From Coleophoma eucalyptorum (taxonomy: Eukaryota > Ascomycota > Leotiomycetes > Helotiales > Dermateaceae), in contig JALRME010000025.1 of the NCBI GenBank assembly GCA_026120035.1, positions 124,001 through 188,000 of the forward strand: DNA of 64,000 nt, written 5' to 3'. Below the pieces are notes generated by a model, which did no database searches, was not told the DNA's origin, and was given only the letters and a program-made list of their open reading frames with translations. The position numbers were made by a program, and so were the translations under genes. This document shows, piece after piece, positions 12,039-24,973 of the stretch. How positions within the stretch are numbered: the first letter of the stretch is position 1; each line of letters begins with the position of its first letter.

Positions 12039-15000
12039 CTTAAAGAGGTAGAATATGAGTTGTGGGTAAAGGGGGCTAAGAGGTCAATGCTAGTAGAAAG
12101 TTTGGGTTGTTGTATAATGAAACAAAGCTCAATTACCATGAAGTCCAAAGCTATATACTCCACCTTCCTTATGGGTAGCCACATCGAAGCTTACCTGCTG
12201 TTCATCCGCCTACCCTGAGAGACTTGCCATCTGCCTAGGCTGTGTCTTGAGTCTCGTGCGAAGAGAATGCCAGCTATTGCCATACGAAATGGGGTTGAGG
12301 GTGAAACGGTCTTCATAGTAGACCTTTAGGTCATATGTCTAGAAGGTAGCGAGAGGACAGACGAGGGCGGTACAAAGTGGTGAGCCTCATGAGCACACAT
12401 GGTTGGCTCGCTAAAAAGAAAACACTGCCAGGATACACTCAGCCTCAGGAAGCCTCTCCACGGCCTCACCACACACAGCCTCACCAGACACACAGCCTCC
12501 TACGCCTCCGTCGTATTGTACAAAGAACAATGACTATTCGGTCATTGGTATGAGACAAGCGCCATGCAATCTCTTAACATTCTGCCTACCGACTACGCCA
12601 GGAACCCAGGTGTTTCCTGCCAGTTACTGGAATGTTATTACCCATTATCCCCGTTGCGCACAACTCTGTTCACGCCACTGCTGTGAATGTTTTGACAGTA
12701 CTCTTGCAGAAGACCTTTCGGATGTTATGGCAACCCTTGCACAGCGCACCGATAGTCGGTAAGAACCAAACCATGGTATAGTCTATTGTGTTATTGTGTA
12801 AGGTAATAAGTGTTATCAGATGGACCCCCCGTCAATAAAGCCTTTTGTCACTTGCCGTCCTTCAGCGGGAGCAGAATGCCTACTTTGATTATCACAGCAT
12901 CAAATCAACCAACTCAAAATGATCCTTGAGCTTTTTCCAGCCGAGTCTCCAAGAATTTTTCAGCCGTCGATATTCTCCCTACCTGGTGCCCGCCCCATAT
13001 GGCGTGAAATTGTTTGAAGGCTTTGTCAGATCATGGTTTGTGATCTTGGTAGAAGCATAAATACCCATGTGAGGCTCAAGGGAGCTGAACTGGGATTCGA
13101 CATTAAGCCGGTTGGGAACTGTCTTACACCCCCATGAAGGCCCGCAACAAGCATTGGTATCAGGCAGCACATGGCTACCCTCGTTCCCCTGCGTGCTAGC
13201 GCTTCAATTTGGGTAATGCAGTCGCAGACGCCCTTAGCTGCTCCAGATGGCAGTGTTGTTGGTGACTGAACACGATACACCATACAGTTTCTCAGTTGAA
13301 TCCATGCTTGGGCCGACGAAACACTTATGGGGGGAATGTAGTGATTCATGAACTATGACAATACCTGGTAGTACCAATACGCTGGGTCGGATTGTGTATA
13401 AATACTATCGCCAACTCGCACAAGGCAGCTCTGTTACAATATAGTCAACCGGTACTCAGGTATCTGCCATTTCTAGCATGTCATGCTCTGGGCAAGTTCA
13501 GCCGGATCACGCAAGGTGGGGATGGACGCCATTGAGAACGCTACAGACCCCTCAGGATCTTGTTTGACAAGAGCCGATCCAGACCCCAGAACCAAGCGGT
13601 TGCGAACCGCTGCGGGTGTTTGACCCCTTCAAGATACCTCTCCGTGTTAGTGATATCGAACTCAAACTTGTGGGTGCTACTAAACCAAACCCTAGATAGG
13701 GGTTGAGGGTATTCCAGATAGACGAGTTTATTAAACACGATTGCCTCTGTGGAGAAAGGTACTTCTTGCCTTAGCCAACAAAATCTGGACTGACAAGCGC
13801 TTATCCATGATGCACATCGACATAATCCTTCTGAGTGAATGATTTTAATCCTCTGAGCAGTCGGAGGTCATCACTTCAATTTTTCAATGATGGGTGAGGA
13901 TTCTGCGTTTCAGCTGTTGAAATTATCTCAAGAACGGCAGCTCATCTGTACTCGAGAATAAGTGCAACTTTTTCAGTTACAGAAATGTGTGCTGTACTCC
14001 ATGATACAAGGGTCTATCAAATTACGAGATATTGCTATTCTCATTCCCGTTTTTAAAGAGCAACTTTCTGATCTTGATAACCAGACGTGAGAGGTTCAGG
14101 GTATGGTAGTCAAGATCAGAACCCTGCTTTCCATCACCAGGAGGTTTTGAATGGTTGAGGGAAGCTATACTTGTATTGCCAAAAGAAACTCAACTAACAA
14201 TTGAAATTGGGAGGCTTCGCAGATAGCTTTGCTTGAGCAAGTGAGAAATTACCGTTCAAGTCATGAAGTTAAAGTTCAAGTACGAGCCTCTCCTGTGCGC
14301 CGCAAAAGCATGCCAGAGAGCCTTGCACCGAGTGGTGCCGGATCATTCGCCATGACCTCTAGTTCGCCTCATGATAGATTGAATTACGGGGGCTTTGAGC
14401 ACCATAATAAGCGCATCCTGGTTTTGTAAAATCTGTTGGGTACAAAGTAAGTCCTGATCGGCTGCAGATCAACCTTGACCTTCAGCTCTCGGTGATAGCC
14501 TGATTGTTTTGATGCGGGTCAAGGTTTGAGACAGTGTCATGATGAAGTCATATTTGAACCATTTCCCACAGTTTAAAAGTGCAGAGTCTTTCAACACCAC
14601 TTTCCCCTGCTCTCCCGATTACAATCTGGTAGTAATGTTTATCTACCTTTGTACAATCTCGGGGTATTGACAGCCATCTTCAAATCGCCCGCTACGAGAT
14701 GGAGTTCTGTGGGTAGCGTGGAGCCCGAGTTTAGGGGCTCCGATCCTGCAGCAACATCTGCCAACCATGGGGGTAAGCAGTGGAAACAAGCCGTCATAGA
14801 TGAGAGCGGAAGAGAAGTTCAATGGCTCGGCCAACATCTGGGGAAAATCCGAAATTTTCTGCTGGCGGATAAGGAGGCATTCTCTAACAAATTGCAATTC
14901 CAGCGGGATGGGATGCTGGCGTTCCAGAGCACTAGTTGTGCCGTGTTGTGAGAAACGTGGACATTTGTCTTCTTCAGGTATGGTCGGACCCGTATGGCTA

Positions 15001-15920
15001 CGCTTCGTTGCGCTTCGTTGCGCCTCCCGGATTTTGACCGTCGAAAAAACGGCTGTCAACGATAGAATGCAGACAATAATGAACAATTAGACTGCAAAAG
15101 ACCAGTATACGTCCTTTCTTTTACTCTATCACATCTCGCTTTCCCAGAGCTCCATCTACAAGACGCCCGATCTCGCCTGCGCAAAGTTCGAACCCCAGGG
15201 TGATCAATCTCCAAGATCTGCATTGTATCCACTACGAGGGCATCGCGCCGCGGCACGTGGTTAGCGATCGCCTCAAGGATCAGCCATGTTCTCGCCGCCA
15301 GTCCTGGGAGATTTTGACAAGCGCCTTTGTTGTTCGGGAACTACCATCTTGCCACAATGCCATCCGTCTGGTTCTGGATTGTCCAATCCCGGCATTCAAA
15401 TGAAGCCTTTCTTGTCTAATCACAAACGACGAGCGAATGGAGGGATTGCCCTGAAAGCGACGACACCAAGCGCAAAGACTGGGGGTTAATTGGTAAACCT
15501 CCGAGTATCAAGAGAAAGCTAGACTCTGTATGGCGTGTATATCCACAGCGGCCTGGATTTCTCAAGGACCTGGGTTCTTGTGTGCCGCATGCTCGACAGG
15601 AGCCGTACTCCAAGCAATCCATTTTCTAGTCTGCGCTTTGATGCCGTACCAACTCTTTCCAGGACCGAAGTTTAATTTTGCAAAACATACTGCATTTCAG
15701 TATCTGTTGTGGATATCCAGGGCCCTGGTCATTCAAATTGTGCTTCGGAAGGCCTATTGGGCCTAGCTTCTGAGGATGCGTGGTTTTACAAGATAGGTTC
15801 CTCGTGAACCTTACGGTACTCTTTTTATGTACCTTTGTTTCTGCAGTTTCAATTGTCATAATTTCATTCTTGATACCCTTTGCTGAAATTCCCTTTTTTG
15901 TTGTGCTATTGTTGCCAAAT
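12039..15920. other. Gene-poor intergenic DNA
   Basis: This interval has no supported gene on either strand. The open frames, including one with a stretch of basic and Cys residues near 15056-15256, lack recognisable domains, proper starts or splice partners. A short direct duplication of CGCTTCGTTG occurs near 15001-15020. No terminal inverted repeats, tRNA arms or transposase motifs were seen. Confidence 0.45.
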
Positions 15921-17732
15921 ATGCCAGAGAGAGATGCTCAGGTAATAGCCCTCTTGGCGAACGTAGATAAAGGATTGACTTGATTACAGTTTCTTGTTGA
16001 GGAGTGGTCGTTGTACGCTTTGGGGGCTGCCATCATTCTCACACGATTTGCAGTCCGCCTAAAGACTGTGCGATGGAATGGGTTCCAAGGTGATGACTAC
16101 ATGGCAGTCCTCGTGTTGGCTTTCTTCACCATGGATGCCGCAACGGTCCATATTATTTGTGGGATTCCCCGACTAGCCCCATTAGACATTGTCTGATTGT
16201 CAAAAGATTACACCGGAACAAATGTCGAGTCTTCGACAATTCAAGAGACTCGAAGTAAGTTCATAATAGCCTTTGATAACCCTAAATGCTTATGAGATGC
16301 AGAGCTTACACAATCTGAGATTTCTACATATGAATACGGATCGAAAGAACAACTTGCGGCGTGGTACTCTTACACGGCTTTGATCTGGTGTATGAAAGGA
16401 CAGATGCTGTTCTTTTTCCATCGCTTAACGTAAAATTACCTCCTCAGGATCTTGGAGAGAGTGCAACTAATGTCGTGCAGCATGGGACTCTGGCAACAAA
16501 GAGTCGTGAAGTGGCTTGGGCTGGCTTGTGGTTTGTCATACCTCGCGGTGGTGTTAACTGTAGGTAGCGGGTGCTATTATCTGATCTACATAGAACTAAT
16601 CTCTACTAGGTCACCTTTGGGTGCTTTCCCACTTATAAAAACTGGCAGTAAGTCATTAGTGTTGCCGTATCTGGATCGGCTCATATGCTAATCCTTAATT
16701 AGGGTTGTACCGGATCCTGGCCGTATGTTCCTGATGTTCGATTTATATTGGAAGGATATACTAATGCTACTTATAGTCCAATGCACTTTGAAGTTGCAAA
16801 ACTTTCTTGTCACAGTCGTTCTCAATGTCATGTAAGTGGGCTGTGTCACCCGTCCGAGAGCTTCTGCTGATAATTCATTTTAGAACCGATGCAGCTGTCA
16901 GTCCATACAAAATCAGAAAAATATTGTCCATGAACTTAACTAATGATTGGATAACAGATCCTCGCTATTCCAGTTCCCTTACTCTGGAAGCTCAAAGTTG
17001 ACTTAAAAAGGTCCGTCATTTCCTCCAAAGCTTGACCACACCCTAACATCACCTTGCAGAAAACTCGTTATCTTTGTCCTCCTATCCTCCGGCCTCTTCG
17101 TTATCACTGCGGCTATAATCCGTGTGGTGCTCACCCTTGGTGCACACCCCTCAGCCCTCAACATTAACAGATGGGGTGTGCGAGAGACGATTGTCGGCAT
17201 AATCACCATCAACGTCCCCATCCTACGCCCTCTGTTCACTCGCACGTTCTGGACACTCCAAACCTACAGATCCAGCTCGCCTTCCCATGGCACCGCTAAC
17301 ACAAAACATGGTTTCCATGGCGGCGCCTCAAATAGTGGCCCGTATGAATTATCATCACGCAGCGGCGGCCATAACACGAGGAAGTCCCGCAACACGAGTT
17401 TTGAAACAAGTGACGAGTCTCTGCGAGGGATTGTGAGGGCAGCCGAACATGAATTCATTATCCAGAATCCTGCCACAGAGCAAGGGAAGAATGGCGTTAC
17501 GGTCCATACAAGTTATGAGGTCATGAGTGAGCAGTTTGATATTGAGAAGCTGGCCGGTTCAAGATCGAGTGCCGGTTCGGTGGCGGCGGCGGCGGCGAGT
17601 CCAAGTGCGAATGTGAATACTTCAAGTGACGGATGGAAATACAGTGGTGGCGGTGTGGCAAACAGGAGTCTCGTACATTCTCCTGGTGCACAGATGGGAC
17701 ATGTACGGGGAAGGGGTACGGACCGTGATTGA
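15921..17732 (+). CDS. Fungal rhodopsin-domain (PTH11/SAT-like) integral membrane protein
   Basis: Eleven exons encode 431 residues. Introns lie at 15942-15989, 16159-16206, 16255-16302, 16430-16480, 16560-16609, 16648-16702, 16723-16776, 16832-16883, 16897-16957 and 17011-17059. Every junction keeps the frame. The spliced protein has about seven hydrophobic segments and the family's typical motifs: WNGFQGDDYMAV, HIIYYTGTNVE, FFFHRLTMGLWQQ, VVPDPG and INVPILRPLF. The last ~170 residues are a hydrophilic Ser/Gly/Asn-rich cytoplasmic tail. This family is large in filamentous ascomycetes and resembles G-protein-coupled receptors; the ligand and partners are unknown. Exon 9 is only 13 nt. A CFEM domain, present in the PTH11 subgroup, is absent. 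Confidence 0.9.
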
Positions 17733-19841
17733 GTATGTGTAAAAAAACATGTTCGACGGCTCTATGGGGATTATTAGCCATGACCCTGTTGTTCCCTTTG
17801 CTCTTTCGCGTTTTATTGCAACTTAAAAAATAATATAACATATTTTATAAGCGACTGCACCACTTCCTAGACGTACAATTACAAACTCCGACACCGACCA
17901 CCTCCCCTTTAATACTACCAACCTCGGTTTCTAGGACATCACATAACCCCTTTGAACCAGATCCACAGACTAGTCTTGTTAAGAATCGTATTTCTAAGCA
18001 CCAGAATAGCCCTCCAACACCAATGTTAGACGCTATCGACTAATTTGCGAAGAGAGCGAAGGCAATGATGCACGAGGTAGCACTTCTTCGTAATGAGGTC
18101 TCTATACCACGTAGAACAAATAAGAACTTAAACAAACATCAGAGAACTAAAAGAAAAATGCCTGTACAACTTGGAGGATTTATTAGATCAGAAGGCTTAT
18201 TAACAAGCAAGTAGCCCAAGAAACCCCCCAGAATCGTTGTCGAACCAGGGGATGTCCTACAAAGGCACGATGCTATAGCGTTTGTGGTAAACCTGGCCAT
18301 GATTACACGTACTTGTCGAGATGCGATAGTATCAGAGGTTATAGCCAATTCGTAGTGCTGGTGTTGTCGAATTGGGTGTAAAGGTTGTGTAGTAGTAGAA
18401 AGTGGTGCACTCGCATATATGGTACACTCGCTTATAAGATACGTTACCCATTATCGACATATCAGATTGCTTTTTATGCATTAAAAATCCGCATTATCAA
18501 GGCCGTATTAAGAAGGTGCTACGATGGACGTCTATTCTTAGCTGAGTGCATCACTTCTACTATTGGTAGAACAAGCATTGGTCGACAGGGCGTGAGCCTT
18601 GGGGGAGAGGGGGAGGTTGAAGATCGTGTGCCGACTCAGAACTTAGCCTTTGCTATTGTTTTGGCTCTAATGTTTTGCTACAACCAATAAGTCTGGGGGT
18701 ATCAATGGAGGTTGTACTGACTATGTATCCACCCTATAAACGGAAGGTGAAAACAGCCTGGACGATCTATTTTACATGCAGGGTGTCTATCACACGTTTT
18801 GCATAAATCTTTCTTTCGACATGTACTCCAATACTTAGATCCTGGGACTTACTCTTTCTCGTTTCGTTTCATTTTACTTTTGGGGATTTCATACATAGGG
18901 TCTTGTTTTGTGACACTTAGATAGCGTGAGTGGTACATTACATATATAACGAGCAAGGCTCAGATGTCTTAACCCCCCCCCCCCCCCTTGGGCACCTCGT
19001 TCCCGAGCCTATACTTTAACACCTTAATTCCTAACAAATATAATTATCACAGCAAATAAAAATCCATCTCTTTGAGTTATCTCAATGATTGAGCATGGGA
19101 ACTGCTATTTTTTCGACAAACTCAGTGATTAATATTAAGAGTTTAAAAGTGTGTTTATGCATACGTTGTGATTTTCACTACTGCCTATACCTTTAAAATG
19201 TAGAGGATGTTTGAATACTACGGTATCTATTTACATCTGTCTAAGGTAATGGTATTGATGCTACATGGTCCTTGCCAAAATGTCCTATGAAGGGAAAGAT
19301 AGATCAGAGGAGGACAAAGAGCAGGATAGACTCCCAATTGAAGCTTCTATCAACAGCCAAACTAAGCTCTCTGACATATAACAACACGTGCGCTGAAAGG
19401 GTATACTTCGAACCAAGTCGACAAGTCGACAAACAGAGCATGGGATTGCAATTATATCGCTAGCATGCCAAAATTGTCAAGCAAAAAACATGTAGGACGA
19501 AATCTAGAACTGTAGAAAACTAAGGTAGTAAAATCAAGTAGATTATATCATGCATGATCTTCGCGTCGTATTATAGTAGGCACAGATCTTTTTATGCACA
19601 TTTCATCCCCTTTAGCTTTTCCTATGCCGTCCTTTTAGACACCCACTTCTTTATTTCATAGCATTCCCTCTTGGAGACCATCCAAAAACTCCCAATACCC
19701 ATCAATTGTTTAGATTGTTATGCAGCAGATCTCTTATCACAAGCACGCACAAAACAGGACAGACAACGCTCGCTCACTCGCTCACTTGCTCACTTGATCT
19801 CAAGCAAGCAACTAACAGTAGAAAATCAAACCACAAAAAGT
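17733..19841. other. Intergenic region
   Basis: No supported gene is present. The interval holds a run of 15 C at 18973-18987, a short duplicated AAGTCGAC near 19420, and a CTCACTCG-like repetitive stretch near 19765-19800 just beyond the 3' end of the pyrG gene. Confidence 0.5.
18973..18987. repeat. Poly-C homopolymer (15 C)
   Basis: A run of 15 C (G on the other strand) is visible in otherwise mixed intergenic sequence. Long C runs are rare compared with poly-A runs. The length may be affected by sequencing error. Confidence 0.8.
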
Positions 19842-20996
19842 CTAAGCCGAGGCAATTCTGTCTTCGTAAGCCTTCCAAGCCTTCCTTCGATACCTCTCTG
19901 CCTCTGCTCGAGGATCAGCAGCCTTAATGATGCCACGTCCAACAATCACGACATCATTGCCCGAGCGACCGACAATCTTCTCAGGGGTGTTATACTGCTG
20001 ACCAAGTCCATCACCTACTACCTCGCCTGTTTCGCCGGGGGGCGGTAGTTGGCAGCCAGGGGTCATAGACAAGAATGAATCGTCAGGTTGCGAGTTCAGC
20101 GTCTCCTGTGAGATAAAGCCCATGACATAGTCCTTATGCTCTCTTGCGGCTTCCACGCACGCAGTCGTGTAAGGGCCCGTCATAAAATTGCCTTCACTGC
20201 TCATTTGTGCCAGGATCAAGAGACCGCGATCTAACGGCGCTTCCTCGATGCCAGGATACGACTCATCGCTATTCAGCCAGTTTTGCTCCTTCTCCTTGGC
20301 ATCAGCAGGCTCATAGGACTGACTGACGGTGGTGATGGAGACAATGCTCGCCTTGCGGCCCTCGCTGGCACTGCGGTAGGATTGCAGACTATTATCACCG
20401 ACGACATCGTCGCCGAGTCGTGGGGTTTCCACGCCCTTCAGCCGCTCATCGTCCTCTCCAACATCTCCATCCTCCGCCTCAGACGTAACGCTTTCCGCGC
20501 GGGGTGTACCAACGCTGATATCAGTCTTAACATGAAACCGTCGGCGTTCCCTCCACTTCTTTGCCGCCTCTGCCAGAGCAGCCACGGAGGCTTTGCCCGG
20601 AACCATATTGACATTCGTGATATGAGACCACTCAATTATCCTCGCCGTCCCCTCCGTATACTGCAGTTGAACTGTGTGGCCAATGTCGCCAAACTTGCGA
20701 TCCTCAAAAATTAAGAAGCCATGCTTGCGGGCAAGAGCTGCGAGCTTTGCACCTGTGCCTGTAAGGGGGTGATAGTCCCAGTTCGAAATCAGGTCGTAAT
20801 GTGTCTTAAGAACTACAATCGAGGGGCCGCAGCTATCTGCGAGGTTGAGGAGGGTGTTTGTGGTCGAGACATCGGCAGAGAGGCAGAGGTTGGATTTCTT
20901 AAGCGTCATGAGCCGGAGAAGGTATGAGGAGAGAGGATGCGGGTTCGAATCGGCGCGCTGCATATAGGACACCTTCGTAACATCGTGAGTAGCCAT
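19842..20996 (-). CDS. pyrG: Orotidine 5'-phosphate decarboxylase
   Basis: This enzyme catalyses the last step of de novo UMP synthesis, removing CO2 from orotidine monophosphate in the cytosol. A single exon encodes 384 residues. The active-site residues are plain: Asp42 in LSADV, Lys64 in VLKTHYD, and the Asp99-x-Lys101-x-x-Asp104 signature in [10 protein letters not shown]. The phosphate-binding end is present too (MTPGC and VVIVGRGI near the C-terminus). Residues ~150-235 form a hydrophilic Ser/Glu/Asp-rich insertion compared with the ~265-residue yeast enzyme. Such an insertion is known in filamentous ascomycete pyrG proteins and lies outside the barrel core. It is followed by the Hsp70 gene on the same strand, with separate promoters. 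Confidence 0.97.
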   Translation of the reverse strand: MATHDVTKVSYMQRADSNPHPLSSYLLRLMTLKKSNLCLSADVSTTNTLLNLADSCGPSIVVLKTHYDLISNWDYHPLTGTGAKLAALARKHGFLIFEDRKFGDIGHTVQLQYTEGTARIIEWSHITNVNMVPGKASVAALAEAAKKWRERRRFHVKTDISVGTPRAESVTSEAEDGDVGEDDERLKGVETPRLGDDVVGDNSLQSYRSASEGRKASIVSITTVSQSYEPADAKEKEQNWLNSDESYPGIEEAPLDRGLLILAQMSSEGNFMTGPYTTACVEAAREHKDYVMGFISQETLNSQPDDSFLSMTPGCQLPPPGETGEVVGDGLGQQYNTPEKIVGRSGNDVVIVGRGIIKAADPRAEAERYRRKAWKAYEDRIASA

Positions 20997-21484
20997 GGTT
21001 GCTGTTGTGGTGTAAGTTTAGTCGATCTCAGAATCGTGAACGTAAATCTTGAAGTGGTAGATGTTAAGCCTTGCGCTAACAAAAAAAAAAAAAGGGGATC
21101 ACAATAACCACTGCCTGTTTGAGAACACAAGAGCATAAAACAAGCTCATCTCGAATATAGATTAGACACTCTGATTGTTCCGATTACAAGGTCACAGGGC
21201 ACGTTCACAGTCAATAGAGTTTTTCTGAATTTTAACGACATTTTATTTTTATGCACCTATATGAGGCACTTCAGATGTATTACAATGCAGTGTTAACACC
21301 GAGCTTTTCCATCTTGGTGACGTTGGGAATATGAAACGCAAAACCGCACGCAAAGTCTAGCAACCAAAGTATTGTAAAGAAAACCCAGGATCATCTAATC
21401 ATAAGTGCTCCAAACGCTGAGACAGATTGATCCGAACCAACCCATGCAAAGAAGAAACAACTAAGAAGATTCGTGAGAATTAAT
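20997..21484. other. Intergenic region between Hsp70 3' end and pyrG 5' end
   Basis: The segment next to the pyrG ATG is the pyrG promoter; it includes a poly-A run (T on the sense strand) near 21081-21093. The other side is the 3' untranslated region of Hsp70. No gene is seen. Confidence 0.5.
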
Positions 21485-22819
21485 TTAGTCGACCTCCTCA
21501 ACAGTTGGTCCATCGTCGTGAGTAGCTCCAGCGCCACCGGCACCTGGGAAGCCTCCTGGTCCGGCACCTGGCATTCCACCGGGCATACCTCCCTCGCCGC
21601 TTCCGTAGAACTTCATCATAATTGGGTTGGCAACAGCCTCCAACTCCTTCTGGTGCTCCTCGTACTCCTCCTTGGTGGCCTGTTGAGACTCGTCCAACCA
21701 AGCGACAGTCTTGTCAATCTCAGCCTTCAAAGCCTCCTTGTCAGCGGCCTCCAACTTCTCGTCAACCTTGGAGTCGGAGAGAGTGTTCTTGAGAGAGTAG
21801 GCGTATGACTCGAGACCGTTCTTGGCAGAGATACGACCAGCCTCAGCCTCATCCTCCTCCTTGTACTTCTCAGCCTCAGCCAACATACGCTCGATGTCCT
21901 CCTTGGAGAGACGTCCCTTGTCGTTGGTGATGACAATCTTGTTGGACTTTCCGGTACCCTTCTCAAGAGCAGAGACGTTCATGATACCGTTGGCATCAAC
22001 ATCGAAGGTAACCTCGATTTGTGGGACACCACGAGGAGCAGGTGGAATACCAGTGAGCTCGAACTTGCCCAAGAGGTTGTTGTCCTTGGTGCGTTGACGC
22101 TCACCCTCGAAGACCTGGATAAGGACACCAGGTTGGTTGTCAGAGAAGGTGGAGAAGACCTCGGACTTCTTGGTTGGGATGGTGGTGTTTCTTGGGATGA
22201 GCTTGGTCATTTGTCCACCGGCAGTCTCGATACCAAGGGACAATGGAGCGACATCCAAAAGAAGGATCTCGTTGGTGGACTTGGAAGAAGTGTCACCGGA
22301 GAGAATGGCAGCCTGGACGGCAGCACCGTATGCAACAGCCTCATCAGGGTTGATGGACTTGTTTGGCTCCTTTCCGTTGAAGTAGTCGGTGATGAGCTTC
22401 TGGATACGTGGGATACGGGTGGATCCTCCGACGAGAACGATCTCGTGGACCTTAGACTTGTCAATCTTGGCGTCAGCAAGGACACGGTCGACTGGGGTGG
22501 TGGTGGATCGGAAAAGGTCCTGGCAGAGCTCCTCGAAACGAGCACGGGTGATGGAGGTATAGAAATCGATACCCTCGAAGAGAGAGTCAATCTCGATGGA
22601 GGTTTGGGCGGATGAAGAGAGAGTACGCTTGGCTCGCTCACAGGCAGTGCGGAGACGACGAAGAGCACGAGCGTTGGTGCTCAAGTCTTTCTTGTGCTTT
22701 CTCTTGAACTCGTTGACGAAGTGGTTGACGAGACGGTTGTCGAAGTCCTCACCTCCCAAGTGGGTGTCACCGGCAGTGGACTTGACCTCGAAGATACCCT
22801 CCTCGATGGTAAGAAGGGA

Positions 22820-22855
<36 letters not shown>

Positions 22856-22901
22856 AACGTTTCGCTCACCTTCAACCTTCTTGTCGAGACCGTAGGCGAT
22901 G

Positions 22902-22936
<35 letters not shown>

Positions 22937-23491
22937 GTTGAGACCAGCGATCAAACCAGCATCCTTGGTGGCTTGTCTCTGGGAGTCGGTGAAGTAAGCT
23001 GGGACAGTGACGACAGCGTTGTTGACGGTTCCACCGAGGTAAGCCTCAGCAGTCTCTCTCATCTTGACCAAGATCATAGATGAGATCTCCTCAGGAGTGA
23101 ACTGCTTGACCTCACCCTTGAACTCAACCTCGACGACTGGCTTGCCAGCACGGTCGACAACCTTGAATGGGAAATGCTTCATATCAGCCTGAACTTCAGG
23201 ATCGGCGAATTTGCGACCAATTAATCGCTTGGCGTCGAAGACTGTGTTGACTGGGTTCATGGCGACTTGGTTCTTTGCGGCATCTCCGATCAGACGCTCG
23301 GTATCGGTGAAGGCAACGAAGGATGGTGTTGTTCGGTTTCCTTGGTCGTTGGCAATGATCTCGATACGATCATCTCTGAAGATACCTACACAAGAGTAGG
23401 TGGTACCCAAATCGATACCTATTGAAGCAGTGTTAGCAGAAGCATTGCGGGATGGCGGGGTCGAGGTCTCCTTACCAATAGCTGGGGCCAT
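21485..23491 (-). CDS. hsp70: Cytosolic heat shock protein 70 (SSA type)
   Basis: This is an ATP-dependent chaperone of the cytosol and nucleus. Two exons (23491-23476 and 23418-21485, intron 23419-23475) encode 649 residues. The spliced N-terminus reads [17 protein letters not shown], the classic Hsp70 opening. The ATPase domain has [12 protein letters not shown] and [13 protein letters not shown], and the substrate domain has [17 protein letters not shown]. The C-terminus is a GGMPGG-type Gly/Pro-rich lid tail ending in EEVD, the cytosolic signature that binds TPR co-chaperones. The 57-nt first intron has no in-frame stop, so an unspliced reading also stays open and would add 19 residues just before the phosphate-binding strand. 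I take splicing as correct because the family sequence is continuous only without it. Confidence 0.98.
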
Positions 23492-23689
23492 GATGAACTA
23501 AGAACTTTGATGGAAATGTAGGTAGAAAAAGTAGAAAAAGATGAATTTAATAGGATTGCTTCGTTAATGTGGTGAAGACTTGTAGAGAGTTCAAAGTGAT
23601 TTGTTTAGTATGAAGAATGGAGGAAAGTTGGGAGGAGAGAGAGATTTTATGCTGTGGTGTGGGTTTCGAGAGAATTCGTTGGAAGACTT

Positions 23690-23754
23690 TAGAACCAAGA
23701 AGGAACCTTCTCGCTTGAGCCAGCAGATTCACGATTGCGCAGCATCCAGAGGGG
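23690..23754 (-). promoter_or_regulatory. Heat-shock-element-like and STRE-like sites upstream of Hsp70
   Basis: Two adjoining inverted pentamers, GGAAC and CTTCT at 23702-23711, form a minimal nGAAnnTTCn unit for heat shock factor. A further AGAAC lies at 23691-23695. An AGGGG stress-response-like core lies at 23750-23754. These sites are 200-265 bp upstream of the Hsp70 ATG, where such elements are usually found. Function is inferred from motif and place. Confidence 0.5.
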
Positions 23755-24973
23755 CTAGAAAGCTCAGGAAAAGACCTGCGAGTTCTTGCGGCTACGAAAT
23801 CCATCGGAATCAATCTATTTCCCTCTTCTTGATTCTATTTTGCATGTGCTGACTCACTGTCGCTTTCATTTTCGAGAGCCTCTTTCTCTTTCCATCGCCA
23901 AAAACAATCCCTGCGATAAGAGCTGATTTGCTTAGTACGTCATTCGTCTGATTACATTGCAGCCAACCAAATCAGGTGACCGAACAGCTCCATGAAATTA
24001 TTTTTGGTCTTTTTTAACTATCTAAAGCGCCGCATCCATGATCTGGGCCGCCGGCTCCATATTTTTTATTGGGACCACTGGTTGAACTGCGAGAACTCCT
24101 CTCAATGATGTCTTCACCATAGTACAATAGTTTTCATTTAGTGCATGAGGTCAGGAACCCGAGGATATCATGCGCGTTGGCGGGGTGCTTGCCTCCATGT
24201 CAATCAAGCCTTGGTGCTTCGGTGGAGTTCGAGCTTTCGTTGCTGCACTGCGATTTCACTTCTAAACCAAGTCAATTCAGCGGGCCTTACAGGGTGGATG
24301 ATAGGTAGACCACTACAGCACAGTAGGATCTGACGAACGACGAACAGCAAACAGTGATCGAGGCTGACGACGATGGAAACGGCCTCTCGAATCTTCTACC
24401 TGTGTACCCATGTCTCTGCAACCGACCAGAATGTGTTCTGTGCATCGAGGCAGCCAGCGACATTCACCACTCAGAATACAGTATTCATACCCACGACCCA
24501 CGGCTCCACTGAATTGGCTCAACTTTGGGGGCATAGTAAGTAGCAGTACCTTATGGAATTTCGACAATGCCGCAGCATGTGTTGTGATTGATCCATTGAA
24601 AGGCCTTACACACATCCTATAGGTCACTCTTTCTTTCAACGTCTGGCTTTATCAGACCACTACGAATACGCTCTCGAAAATCTAGGTGCGTCATTGTCCG
24701 TCATTTGCGCCGTATCTGCGATGCCAAGTTCACGATATTCATGTTACGACATCATGCTCTCACAGCAGTATACGTTGCTAAGTCCCGGTTTTGCCGAACA
24801 AACACCGTTTTTCATTCTTTCCACGGCATCAAGAACCACACCCACAACAATCCCATTCGGAGGTGCAAAGTTGTAGAGATCAACTCAATTCGGTATATAA
24901 TGTCATAGAATATGTACAAAGAATTTTGCCCGCTGGCGTACACCTTCCTGCCACTTCATCCACTTCTGCTAAC
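23755..24973. other. Intergenic region, Hsp70 upstream / GH12 3' flank
   Basis: No supported gene was found. Open frames on both strands are short and unrelated to known families. Confidence 0.5.

Noticed and set aside
15182..15206. AGTTCGAACCCC, another tRNA-like B box
   Set aside because: The flanking bases do not form a T-stem on either strand and no A box or acceptor stem fits.
15056..15256. Basic, Cys-containing short frame slightly like a zinc-cluster (CDRV)
   Set aside because: The six-cysteine spacing is absent and no downstream regulator domain follows.
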